Below are positions 16,567 through 24,582 of a stretch of 64,000 nucleotides of DNA, in pieces. The stretch lies in contig JAKLJP010000001.1 of assembly GCA_023151115.1 (NCBI GenBank), forward strand, positions 124,001-188,000, given 5' to 3'. Both the position numbers and the translations under genes were made by a program. The notes beneath the pieces were generated by a model that saw only the letters and a list, made by a program, of their open reading frames with translations, did not search any database and had not been told where the DNA came from. Each line of letters opens with the position of its first letter. Position 1 is the first letter of the stretch. The stretch is from Anaerolineae bacterium (GTDB lineage Bacteria; Chloroflexota; Anaerolineae; 4572-78; J111).

Positions 16567-16709
16567 TGATAAAAATCCAAAAATATACTGGTGGGCCGTT
16601 TGTCACGCATATGGCCATTATCCTCCTGATAGCAATGGCTGTAAACATGCCAAGTGACCTACAAGTAAAAGGAGTGCAGCTCAAAACCAGAACTCCTCAT
16701 TCAGCTTAA
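16566..16709 (+). CDS. 47-aa hydrophobic protein coupled to the sigma factor
   Basis: The ATG overlaps the sigma-factor stop codon as TGATG, a typical translational-coupling junction. The product has one hydrophobic segment (MAIILLIAMAVNM, residues 16-28) flanked by basic termini, consistent with a single-pass membrane peptide. It could be an anti-sigma-like or unrelated small protein. The only support is the junction and the hydrophobic segment. Confidence 0.4.
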   Translation: MIKIQKYTGGPFVTHMAIILLIAMAVNMPSDLQVKGVQLKTRTPHSA

Positions 16710-16769
16710 ATTTCAACAGTCCAAAGTTCCATATCTAACATCTATTCAAAACAAGGAGAACTTCCAATA

Positions 16770-17240
16770 ATGTTTGCTTATTTCAAATATTGGCTTGATC
16801 AATTCAGTGCGTGGAAGCGGAGCCTACATCACCGACAGGTCGTCGTTCCGGCTGACCTGTTTTTTGCTATTGTGGTACTACTCGGCTTAGTGATCTTGCG
16901 CGGCCCCATCACGGCCGCCATTAACCTGGTTGTCTACCTGACGAGCAGCCTGATCGGGTTGATGATACGAGCTGTCTTAGGCCTGGTCCGTTGGGTTTTT
17001 GAAAGCTATATGAGGCGGATCAATTACCTGCGCGAAACTATGAGCAAGAAGGATCTTATCCTGTATTTCCTCATTACCACCATCTTTATTGTGTTACTCG
17101 TTAAACTTGATTCGCGCAAAGCCAAAGACAAAAAGTTGGAACTACAGAAAGACAGGGGCGTCCAGGCACACCGGACTGAACAATCCAAGGGCGCAAATCC
17201 CACGCCTGCCAGTCAAGAATCGAAGATCGAGCAAGTCTAG
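16770..17240 (+). CDS. Membrane protein, 156 aa
   Basis: AAGGAGAA precedes the ATG. Hydrophobic segments lie at about residues 27-45 (PADLFFAIVVLLGLVIL), 48-74 (ITAAINLVVYLTSSLIGLMI, VLGLV) and 95-112 (DLILYFLITTIFIVLLV). A polar Lys/Gln-rich tail of about 40 residues follows. No family recognised. Its position after the sigma gene suggests an island-maintenance or transfer role, but nothing in the sequence proves it. A 20-codon frame begins just after its stop and is probably meaningless. Confidence 0.6.
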   Translation: MFAYFKYWLDQFSAWKRSLHHRQVVVPADLFFAIVVLLGLVILRGPITAAINLVVYLTSSLIGLMIRAVLGLVRWVFESYMRRINYLRETMSKKDLILYFLITTIFIVLLVKLDSRKAKDKKLELQKDRGVQAHRTEQSKGANPTPASQESKIEQV

Positions 17241-17419
17241 TATGGGCCGCAAACCGGGAGATTATTTCACTATCCCGAACATGTTGCTGCTTGACTCCTG
17301 GTAGACCAACTGGTGGACTTTAAATTACCTAAACACCGGGTTCGCCCAGGCTACCTAACTGATAATCACAAGCCGCATTAGCCGTTTCAAGTGTTCAATG
17401 AAGTCATCTGAGCTCTAAG

Positions 17420-18882
17420 TTCGACTTTGTACAATTTTTAGGACAGTGGAAGGAACAAATGAGCCATCTGGTGTAAGATAGTAATCGCCAAACCACTATC
17501 AAACCAGGAGTGCCCAATGCTCCTTCCAGCAGAGATTATAACCGTATTAGCCCATTTTCAGCCAGCTTTCAGCCAACCTTCGTACCAGAAAGTGGTGGTG
17601 TTGCTGGTCGGGACCATTCTGGCGCGGGGACGCCGAACGGTCACAGCGGCCTTACGGGCCGTAGGTTTACAACAGCATAAGCAGTGGGCCAAGTATCATC
17701 ACCTGTTGAACCGGGCCAGTTGGTCAGGTCTGATGGTGAGCCAGATTTTACTCCAGGTGTTGGTGACCACGTTTGTGGCCGTCTCCGCGACGGCGGACCT
17801 GGTTGCTGACGAGACCCTGGAACGCCGGTGGGGGCGGCACATTCGGAAACGCGGCCACTGGCGCGACAGTCTAGCCTCCAGCAAAGGGCTGAATGTGAGC
17901 ACCAGTGGCTTGCGCTGGCTGGTGTTAGCCGTGGTCGTCAAATTACCCTGGAGCTGCCACTATTGGGCCTTACCTTGTCTGAGTGTATTGCTGACCACGC
18001 CCAAAGTGAGCCAAAAGTTAGGTCAGCCGCACAAGACCGTGGCCCAGGTGGCCGGGCAAATGGTTCAGTGGGTCAGACGGGTGCTGCCAGGCCGGCGGAT
18101 CAAGCTGATCGGCGATGGGGCTTACAGCGTGATCGAACTAGGCTTGACCTGCCTGGTTAGTGGGATCACCCTGATTGCCCCGTTGCGGCTGGATGCTCGC
18201 CTGTTTGGACCCCCGCCGCAGGTGACCGGCAAGCGGGTCGGCCGACCACTGGCGGGCGGCCAGCGGCTGCCGAATTTAGAGCAAGTGGCTCGTCAGTCCA
18301 GCACCCTCTGGCATCGCAGCCAGTTTGACTGGTATGACGGCGGGCACAAGGTCTTGGACTGGACGACGGGGACCGCCCTGTGGTACTCCACCGGCACCGC
18401 ACCCCTGCCGATCCGTTGGGTCTTGGTCCGTGACCCAGCCGGGAAGTTGCCGACCCGAGCTTACTTCTCAACTGACCTGGAGCAGCCAGCCCCCACCATC
18501 ATCGCCGATGTGGTCAAACGCTGGTCTATCGAGGTCACCTTTGAAGAAAGCCGGGCCCATTTAGGCGTCGAGACCCAGCGGCAGTACAACGACCTGGCCA
18601 TTGAACGGACCACCCCGGCCTTGTTCGGCCTGTTTAGTCTGGTGGCCTTGCTGGGTCAGGCCCTGTATCCCCATGGTCACCTGCCGTTACCGCAGAGTGC
18701 CTGGTATCATAAGACCGAGGCCAGCTTTAGTGATGTCTTAGCCTTGGTTCGGCGGGCCGTGTGGGGCAACTTTAATTATCAGACAAGTCCGGTTAACCCC
18801 GACATGGTCTTAATTCCTCGGGCTGACCTGGAACGGCTCGCTTATGCCGTCTGTTATTAACTTGAAAATGTACAAAGTCGAA
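17420..18882 (+). mobile_element. IS4/IS701-like insertion sequence, 1463 bp
   Basis: Perfect 14-bp terminal inverted repeats TTCGACTTTGTACA (17420-17433 and the reverse complement at 18869-18882) are flanked by a 5-bp target duplication CTAAG (17415-17419 and 18883-18887). One transposase gene fills it. Intact ends, an intact gene and an exact duplication point to recent insertion. Confidence 0.85.
17517..18860 (+). CDS. DDE transposase, IS4/IS701-like
   Basis: 447 aa, single gene of the element. The first catalytic Asp is in LVADETLERRWG, the second in IKLIGDGAYSV, and the Glu in RWSIEVTFEESRAHLGVETQRQ (a Y/W-(2)-R...E...K/R-like IS4 signature). SSKGLNVSTSGLRWL after the first Asp resembles the DDE_5/IS701 branch, so the family is given as IS4/IS701-like. 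It has AGGAGTG just upstream of the ATG. The frame is intact from near the left repeat to 9 bp before the right repeat, so the enzyme is probably active. Confidence 0.85.
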   Translation: MLLPAEIITVLAHFQPAFSQPSYQKVVVLLVGTILARGRRTVTAALRAVGLQQHKQWAKYHHLLNRASWSGLMVSQILLQVLVTTFVAVSATADLVADETLERRWGRHIRKRGHWRDSLASSKGLNVSTSGLRWLVLAVVVKLPWSCHYWALPCLSVLLTTPKVSQKLGQPHKTVAQVAGQMVQWVRRVLPGRRIKLIGDGAYSVIELGLTCLVSGITLIAPLRLDARLFGPPPQVTGKRVGRPLAGGQRLPNLEQVARQSSTLWHRSQFDWYDGGHKVLDWTTGTALWYSTGTAPLPIRWVLVRDPAGKLPTRAYFSTDLEQPAPTIIADVVKRWSIEVTFEESRAHLGVETQRQYNDLAIERTTPALFGLFSLVALLGQALYPHGHLPLPQSAWYHKTEASFSDVLALVRRAVWGNFNYQTSPVNPDMVLIPRADLERLAYAVCY

Positions 18883-18889
18883 CTAAGGT

Positions 18890-19033
18890 AACATCCTGTC
18901 TTTACAGCTTAAATGGCTATATGATCAGTTTGACGAAACACAGCTGGCAGACCTACTGCCAGTAGAAGCTCATGCGGTGTTGCAACTAAAGTCCAAACGG
19001 GCCACCCGCTATAATTTTTCGTATAGAGATTAG
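18890..19033 (+). pseudogene. 3' fragment of an unknown gene
   Basis: Immediately right of the IS element a frame without a start reads ILSLQLKWLYDQFDETQLAD, then LLPVEAHAVLQLKSKRATRY, ending NFSYRD. It looks like real protein (amphipathic helices). Rejoining the flanks across one CTAAG copy gives a stop codon in frame just before it (ATG...GAGCTCTAAGG). So either the fragment was already decayed or its 5' part was lost. I do not recognise it. Confidence 0.4.
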
Positions 19034-19080
19034 TTCTATACCTTCTTCAGAATATAAATTCCAAGAGGAGTGTCGCCGGT

Positions 19081-19401
19081 ATGAGTGGTTGGAAAGATTC
19101 AGGTCAACCTACCATTAGTGTCTTTATCCCACCTTTTTCTATGGAGCATTATTCGAGAAGTGGGGAAGAGGTTGGTGCTTCTCCATTAAAGGTGGAACAT
19201 ATAGCTCTATATTCTGTTGAACTGCTTAACGAGGCAGTATCGCTACTAACTGCAACCCTTCCCGCAGTGGATGAAGAGGAGGCGCGCCAGGCTGCAGATT
19301 ATGCCGAAGAGGTGATGGCGGGCCAATTGGCGCTGGACCTTGGCCGACGCATCCGCCAGTTCCTTGAGGCAGCCCAAAGCGGAATTGGAAGTAAAGGATA
19401 G
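19081..19401 (+). CDS. Hypothetical 106-aa protein
   Basis: AGAGGAG lies upstream of the ATG. The N-terminal half (ISVFIPPFSMEHYSRSGEE) is polar. The C-terminal half is a predicted helical pair (VELLNEAVSLLTATLPAVDE, ARQAADYAEEVMAGQLALDL, RRIRQFLEAAQ). It shows no clear FEALYR-type tail. It is separated from the next gene by more than 1 kb of non-coding repeats. No family recognised. Confidence 0.5.
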   Translation: MSGWKDSGQPTISVFIPPFSMEHYSRSGEEVGASPLKVEHIALYSVELLNEAVSLLTATLPAVDEEEARQAADYAEEVMAGQLALDLGRRIRQFLEAAQSGIGSKG

Positions 19402-19479
19402 AACAAAATGTACCGTTGGTACTTATTGCAACAGCGCCAATCCCAGATAATTCTGCACTACTAACCGGTGTAGTCACAC

Positions 19480-20540
19480 CAGTTTAATCTATATAGTGAA
19501 ACCCTGTGAGCGGCTCAGGTAAACTGACCAGCAAAGGGGGTACCTTGCAAATCTGGCCGTCTGGCGCTAGATACAGAAGGTTAGCCGGGGGTTCACTGGT
19601 CTTTTTTTGGGGACCATACAAGGGTTGACTAGAGAGTAACCGGGCTGGAGGATGAGCTGGGACGAGTCTGGCCCAGGTCAGATGCTCGATACAGGAGTCT
19701 GTATAGAGGTTTTATAGGAGTTTGACCGGACGTTATCCGGGGTGTGTTGAGGAAAAAGTCTTTCAACAGGCCGTTGTCCAGGAGTTTTATAAAGGCAGGC
19801 CCCATGAGCGAATTGTGACTAATTCGGGCTAAGAAGCGGACAGTTGTTGCCCTAAGGGTCGTACAAAGTGTGATCCAGAGTCATACAGAGTTTGTATAGG
19901 GTTTTACCAGGAGCGGTAGAGGGATTCGTCGAGGGTCGTTTAGGAGTTGAGCTAGCGACTGCTTGAGTAGCTTGATCTAGTGCAGTGGTGGGACAAGCGA
20001 GGAGATGGTTTAGGTCAATGAGGAATGCAGGATACGTGAGTTTGTACAGGGGTTTAATAGAGGTCAGAGCAGGGGAAGACATTTTTGGTTCTGATCTAGA
20101 GTCCAGGGAGCTGACCAGAGAGGTGATGCGTTGGAGAGAGGAGTAGGATACGGGGGGCTTACAGGGTTTTACAGAGGGTAAGGATGCTTGAGCGCCTGGT
20201 GAGCGAATCAGCCTGATTGCTGAGTGCGCGATGTGATCTCGATGAGGGCTTAAGCAAAACGTTCACCTGACCTAATGGCAGTCACGAGCGAAATAGCAGA
20301 CAAAAGTTGCATCAATTAAACCTAAATGGATATCGTCTTCACGGTCGAGAAGATTTGAGAAATGAACCAAAAGGCCAAATAATTTGCTATTGACATAACT
20401 CCGATTAGGTATTAAAATTTAAAATATAGCCCCATAAATTTCCCCAACAAAAATCAAACCTATTACGAGGCCCGCGATGAATTATCGAATTATTGCGGCG
20501 TAAAAGGCCCCTACGACCGATGATGCAGCGCCTTAAGCTG
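19480..20540. repeat. 1-kb gene-poor segment with degenerate direct repeats
   Basis: At least six copies of a loose motif near TACAGGGTTTTAYAGGAG occur on the plus strand, at about 19616, 19700, 19777, 19891, 20041 and 20157, with irregular spacing of roughly 75-150 bp. The strand is markedly purine-rich (AGGG, GGAG). On the minus strand the copies read in parts as IKPLY[KR]L-like peptides, but no continuous gene exists. Possibilities are an origin or partition region with iteron-like sites, or a decayed repeat gene. A good promoter ends the segment at 20390-20418. Confidence 0.45.
20390..20418 (+). promoter_or_regulatory. Promoter TTGACA-N17-TAAAAT
   Basis: TTGACA at 20390-20395, 17-nt spacer, TAAAAT at 20413-20418, in an AT-rich pocket. 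It points toward the protein F paralogue. Confidence 0.5.
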
Positions 20541-20731
20541 CAATCACCGTGAACTCAGATTCTCGTTACCAAGCAGCAACTCTTAGCCGAAGTTCTGGAC
20601 GGACACACCTTGACGCGATAACTCAGAACGAGGCGAGTCGCAAGATGGCAATACCAGGACACGTTTCGTGTTTGGGTCGTTCCTCGGAGGCCCTTGCCTG
20701 TAGGTCAACCCAACCCATCAAAATCTGTGTA

Positions 20732-20760
20732 TTGACAAGTGCTATGCTTCAATCTAATAT
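20732..20760 (+). promoter_or_regulatory. Near-consensus promoter TTGACA-N17-TAATAT
   Basis: TTGACA at 20732-20737, 17-nt spacer, TAATAT at 20755-20760. It overlaps the first ATG (20744) of the protein F paralogue. If it is the true promoter, translation must begin downstream (for example TTG at 20768), almost leaderless. Confidence 0.5.
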
Positions 20761-21775
20761 CAATATTTTGTCCCCCCGCTTCTCCCACCCCTCTGAAAAC
20801 AGTTCCCGACCCGGGTTAACCCGAAATCAGCTCAATCCCACGGTAGCTCTGAGGCGCTTGCGCCCGGTCAGGCTCAGGACCTTCGCCCAGCAGCTGGAAA
20901 GCTACACCAGGACGGCCGACGCCCTGCTTTTACTGACCCAGTTCTTCCCGGAAGCGTTAGAAGGATACGCCACGCTATCCTACCCGGTCTGGTGGGAGAT
21001 TCTAACCTTTGTGCTTAGATCGGCAGAGACGGCCGGCTGGTTCGAGGTCGATTGGCAGGACTTCAACAACCGTCTCCGTGTTTGGGAGACCAACAAGGCC
21101 GAGCGAGGCGATCTACTGGCCAATTTTCTGCGGTATATTCCAATTAAACAGTACGGGTTTGCGCCTCACTTGATCAGTCGCTATCCGCCCATGGAGCTGA
21201 TGTATATCCTCCTTTCTGAGGACGAAGCTATCGAATCTATCAGCTCCGATTTATTGATCACCCTGGAAATTTACGATCAATTCGACGATGAATGGACCAA
21301 GGCCGAGCGGCAAGCTGCCTGGGCGCGGCTGCGTGACGTCGAAGAAAACCCCGATCAATATCCAGAGCTAGTGCGTGAGCTGCCAAACCTGGCCCGCTGG
21401 GCTACCCACACGACCGGCAACCCTCTGCTTGACTGGCCGCCCCTGGAATGGATCCATAACCATCTCCGGCAACCCCAGCATTTTTACCGGTTCTCCTGGG
21501 ATGATGTCAGTCTGGTACGGATGCTCTGGCGTCAGGTTCAACCTATCATCGGCCAACTTAAACACCTGGCAGAATGGGTCGAACAGGATGAAAACCGGTT
21601 GCTCCTGCTCTTTAATTTTTTCGCGGAGGGGGATTGTGGCCTACTAGCAGTCTGTCGGAGAGAAGAATTTTTCATCACTATTGAAAAGAGTGTTAAAGTA
21701 ATGACCATAATGAGTGAACTTCAGGCCAATCTAGGCAGAGAGGTGAATTATGGTCAGGAAATTCAAAACAGTTGA
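20744..21775 (+). CDS. Second PRTRC protein F-like protein, end replaced by IS1182
   Basis: The paralogue of 7436: LNPTVALRRLRPVRLRTFAQ against LNPWAFLGRLRPAKLQAFLG, GWFEVDWQDFN against EWFEIDWQALN, NLARWATHTTGNPLLDW against ELGRWVCRRTGNPILDL, RQVQPIIGQLKHLAEW against RRARPVIEQRRRLNDW. An IS1182 element entered at 21644-21647, so the present frame ends in IS-derived residues (AVCRREEFF and onward). Removing the element and one CTAG restores GLLEW and a stop, giving 303 aa against 304 for 7436, whose end is QLDW. Only the last two codons are lost, so the product may still work. No core cassette genes flank this copy. Confidence 0.7.
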   Translation: MLQSNINILSPRFSHPSENSSRPGLTRNQLNPTVALRRLRPVRLRTFAQQLESYTRTADALLLLTQFFPEALEGYATLSYPVWWEILTFVLRSAETAGWFEVDWQDFNNRLRVWETNKAERGDLLANFLRYIPIKQYGFAPHLISRYPPMELMYILLSEDEAIESISSDLLITLEIYDQFDDEWTKAERQAAWARLRDVEENPDQYPELVRELPNLARWATHTTGNPLLDWPPLEWIHNHLRQPQHFYRFSWDDVSLVRMLWRQVQPIIGQLKHLAEWVEQDENRLLLLFNFFAEGDCGLLAVCRREEFFITIEKSVKVMTIMSELQANLGREVNYGQEIQNS

Positions 21776-23286
21776 TTACGAAGCAGCGCTTGAGTTGACC
21801 ATCAAGATTGGGGCGTGTTTGCCGCCCACTCACCTGGCTCGCTTCGTGGTCGAAATTGTTAAACAACTGGACCTGCGGTGTATCTATAGCCAGTACGGGG
21901 AACGTGGGGGCGAACCCTACGATCCGCGGGTATTGCTAGGCTTACTATTTTATGGATATGCCACGGGTGTGTTCAGTTCGCGACAGATCGAAGAAAAGAG
22001 CTACAGTACCATTCCGTTTTACTACATTGCCGGGGGACTGCATCCCGACCACGATACGATCAACACCTTTCGCCAGGATTTTCTGGTCGAGTTGAAGGAG
22101 TTATTTGTCCAGATTTTACTGATTGCCCAGGCGGCGGGAGTGCTGGAGTTGGGCCACATCAGTCTGGACGGGAGTAAAATCCATGCCGACGCCTCCAAGA
22201 GCAAAGCCGTGAGCTACAAACGCTTACTGGAACTGGATCAACAACTCCAAGCCGAAGTGGAGGAATTGTTTGCCTTGAGCCAACAGCCAGAACCATCGTC
22301 GCAGCCAGAGGGGTTGGACCTGCTGGCCGAGATGACCTTGCGCCAGAACCGCCGAGCCAATCTGAGCCAGGCCAAGCAGGTCCTGGAAGCCCGGGCCGAA
22401 GCCCGTTATCAGGCTGAACTGGCTGACTATGAAGCCAAACTTCAGGAACGGGCCGCCAAAGCCGAACAGAGCGGTCGTAAACCCGGGGGACGTGCTCCTC
22501 AACCACCCACCCCTGGCGTTCGAGATAAGGATCAATACAATTTCACCGATCCGGACGCCCCCATTACCAAAAACAGTCAGAATGGTGGCTTTGACCAAAA
22601 TTACAATGTCCAGGTGGCGGTAGAGCAACAAAGTCGGCTGATTGTCGCCTCTACCTTGTCGGCGCATGCCAACGATAAACAGGAAGCCGTACCAACCCTG
22701 GAGGCCATCTCCCCGCTGCTGGGTAAACCCGCAGCCGCGGCCCTGGATAATGGCTACTTTAGCGCTACCAATATTAGCGAATTCCTGGCCCGGGGGGTAG
22801 AACCCTACATCGCCACCGGTCGCGAACCGCACCATCGCGGTTGGCAAGATTATTTTAAGGAACAAGCCGCTCCCCCTCCGGCGGATGCCTCCCCCAAAGA
22901 GAAGATGGCCTACAAATTGCAAACAGACATTGGCAAAATTATCTATGGCTTACGCAAATGTACGGTCGAACCCGTCCTGGGCATCATCAAAGAAATCCTG
23001 GGCTTTCGTCAGTTTTCTTTGCGTGGTTTACTTAAGGCTGCCGGCGAATGGACCTTGGTCTGCATTGGCTTCAACTTGAAACGTTTACACACCTTGATGG
23101 TTGGCTAATTCGAGCGTACTGCCTCTCCGTGCGCCTTTAGCCCAATCAAGGCGGTATTTCAACCGGGTATCGGTTGTTTAAGGACGGTAATTCGGTCCTA
23201 ATGGACCCAGTTGGACAACATTTTTATTAATGTGCTTGTTCTGTCGGCTTCTATCACCCTCTACTGCCCTTCTCTCCGACAGACTG
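21648..23286 (+). mobile_element. IS1182-family insertion sequence, 1639 bp
   Basis: Perfect 18-bp terminal inverted repeats CAGTCTGTCGGAGAGAAG (21648-21665) and its complement (23269-23286), flanked by CTAG on both sides (21644-21647 and 23287-23290) as a 4-bp palindromic target duplication. One intact transposase gene lies inside. The gap between the transposase stop and the right end (about 180 bp) holds no gene. Confidence 0.9.
21750..23108 (+). CDS. IS1182-family DDE transposase
   Basis: 452 aa. It has the IS1182/IS5-like N-terminal domain (PYDPRVLLGLLFYGYATGVFSSRQIE, HPDHDTINTFRQ). The catalytic core is ISLDGSKIHADASK (first Asp), a long Gln/Glu/Ala-rich coiled insertion (about 155-235), KNSQNGGFDQNYNVQVAV, AAALDNGYFSA (second Asp) and CTVEPVLGIIKEILGFRQFSLRG (Glu). 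RBS AGAGAGG lies upstream of the ATG. The gene is intact and centred in an element with perfect ends, so it is likely active. Confidence 0.92.
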   Translation: MVRKFKTVDYEAALELTIKIGACLPPTHLARFVVEIVKQLDLRCIYSQYGERGGEPYDPRVLLGLLFYGYATGVFSSRQIEEKSYSTIPFYYIAGGLHPDHDTINTFRQDFLVELKELFVQILLIAQAAGVLELGHISLDGSKIHADASKSKAVSYKRLLELDQQLQAEVEELFALSQQPEPSSQPEGLDLLAEMTLRQNRRANLSQAKQVLEARAEARYQAELADYEAKLQERAAKAEQSGRKPGGRAPQPPTPGVRDKDQYNFTDPDAPITKNSQNGGFDQNYNVQVAVEQQSRLIVASTLSAHANDKQEAVPTLEAISPLLGKPAAAALDNGYFSATNISEFLARGVEPYIATGREPHHRGWQDYFKEQAAPPPADASPKEKMAYKLQTDIGKIIYGLRKCTVEPVLGIIKEILGFRQFSLRGLLKAAGEWTLVCIGFNLKRLHTLMVG

Positions 23287-23307
23287 CTAGAATGGTAACA
23301 AATAGAG

Positions 23308-23335
23308 AAAGCTGACCCGCCAGGTCAGCTTTTTG
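23308..23335 (+). terminator. Rho-independent terminator of the protein F paralogue
   Basis: AAAGCTGACC (23308-23317), 5-nt loop, GGTCAGCTTTTT. It lies 10 bp after the reconstructed stop of the gene at 20744 (TAA at 23296-23298) and is now separated from it by the IS1182 insertion. Confidence 0.8.
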
Positions 23336-23396
23336 ATTTTCCCCTCCGGCAAGTAGCTCCCCCAACACAACAAACACTCATGAAAGGAGTTCACTT

Positions 23397-23792
23397 ATGG
23401 ACTCACCTCAAAACAAACCCCTCTTCGCGCCCGGTAAAATCCGTTACTCCTCTCATGTGCAAGCCGCACTAAAAGCAGCCAACGCGCATGGCATAGTCTT
23501 GCTAAGCCGGCATCTGACCGGCGATTGGGGACAGGTTGACGAAAAGCGTCAACTCGTCAACTGCTGGGCCGCGACCCATAAGGAGCCTCATAACAAGAAG
23601 ATTATTTCCCGCTACCTACTATCCGGCGGAATACAGGTGGCTATCATCACCACTCATGTCAACGATCGGCGGCAGCGCAGAACAGACATCGCCTTGTGGC
23701 CAGAGGCCGCAGCCAGCCCGGACAAGAAAAAGAAGAAGACGCCAAAAAAGAAAAAAGGAACGAAAAATGGAACTCCCACTAAAGACGCCTAA
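23397..23792 (+). CDS. Mobile-element-associated small protein ('plasmid-related' family)
   Basis: 131 aa, RBS AAAGGAG. The core GIVLLSRHLTGDWGQVDE, then KIISRYLLSGGIQVAIITTHVNDRRQRRTDIAL matches a pattern I know from small proteins on plasmids and integrative elements (ARHVRGDWGD, ...RILSAYxLxxG..., DRSxTTxLLP). Their function is not established. The C-terminal 30 residues are a Lys-rich tail (KKKKKTPKKKK), suggesting nucleic-acid binding. It overlaps the next gene by 26 bp and starts a run of coupled genes to 26325. It supports the view that this is an integrated plasmid-like element. Confidence 0.65.
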   Translation: MDSPQNKPLFAPGKIRYSSHVQAALKAANAHGIVLLSRHLTGDWGQVDEKRQLVNCWAATHKEPHNKKIISRYLLSGGIQVAIITTHVNDRRQRRTDIALWPEAAASPDKKKKKTPKKKKGTKNGTPTKDA

Positions 23793-24582
23793 AAGGTTCT
23801 ATCGCCTCAACCTATCCGGCCAACGTGAACTGGCGCCGGGCCTGATCTTGCAGGACATCATCAGGCATGGTCAGTCGACCGGGTGGCAGGAAAGCGAGCC
23901 GGGCGAGGAAGAAACAATCGCTCAAATTCTGGCTCCCTTCAATATCCACCTCGGTAGCGGGCCTGGCGTCTGGACACTCCGTTCCCCCAATCCACATGCG
24001 GTGGTCAAAGACGGCCTATTGGACACCCCTGAGTCTGATTATTTGCATCTCCCGATAATACGCGGACTCCGCCATATCTCCACGGCAATGCAAAAAGCCT
24101 TGGAACAGGCCGGCATCGCCCAGGCAGCCATCGTACTCGATCAGCGCCTCCAAGAAACGACTATTACCGACGAGACCCAGGTCGCCGCGTGGTTTGTGGA
24201 TATCTGCCGGCAAGTCGCCGCGCATACCCAAAGCCCAATCGAACCGGTCCAGCAGTGGGTCAAGATCGCCCTGTGCCGCCTTGCCGGAGTCGTCGAATTG
24301 GATACGGCCTGCACCATTGTTCCCCTTTCCCCAACGCTTTTGGTTAAAGCCAGAGAGGGGCTGCGGCGAAAACAACTCAAACCCATCGCCGACTTGATCG
24401 GCTTGTTTACCGGCAACGTGGTAGGGGTCGAACGTTGTGTCCGGATTACTCGTCAGGATGAGCAGACCCTGACCCTCCAGATTCTTGGTACGGCTGCCGT
24501 CACTCCGGAGATGCCGCCCGGCGAGCTTATTGGCCCACCTGTCGTCATCAATCTCAAAACCGGCGCGGTGACGCTGGAATGA
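23767..24582 (+). CDS. Hypothetical protein, paralogue of 26419
   Basis: 271 aa from the ATG at 23767, inside the end of the previous gene. Residues 30-75 match the protein at 26419: GQSTGWQESEPGEEETIAQIL, FNIHL..GPGVWTLRSP against GQSSGWLEREPGEEDRLAQIL, FNIEL..PGVWKLRPP. Both continue with a helical middle (WFVDICRQVAAH against WYDDLCLQIAAK) and a beta-rich C-terminal part. No known domain recognised. It overlaps the following gene by 4 bp (ATGA). Confidence 0.6.
   Translation: MELPLKTPKRFYRLNLSGQRELAPGLILQDIIRHGQSTGWQESEPGEEETIAQILAPFNIHLGSGPGVWTLRSPNPHAVVKDGLLDTPESDYLHLPIIRGLRHISTAMQKALEQAGIAQAAIVLDQRLQETTITDETQVAAWFVDICRQVAAHTQSPIEPVQQWVKIALCRLAGVVELDTACTIVPLSPTLLVKAREGLRRKQLKPIADLIGLFTGNVVGVERCVRITRQDEQTLTLQILGTAAVTPEMPPGELIGPPVVINLKTGAVTLE

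Noticed and set aside
19852..20082. Minus-strand 76-codon gene
   Set aside because: Its peptide repeats simply reflect the degenerate DNA repeats; no RBS and no neighbour on that strand.
19600..20190. CRISPR array
   Set aside because: Repeat copies are short, degenerate and irregularly spaced, with no uniform spacers or cas genes.
22224..22922. Long minus-strand frame inside the IS1182 transposase
   Set aside because: Shadow of the intact transposase with all DDE residues on the plus strand.
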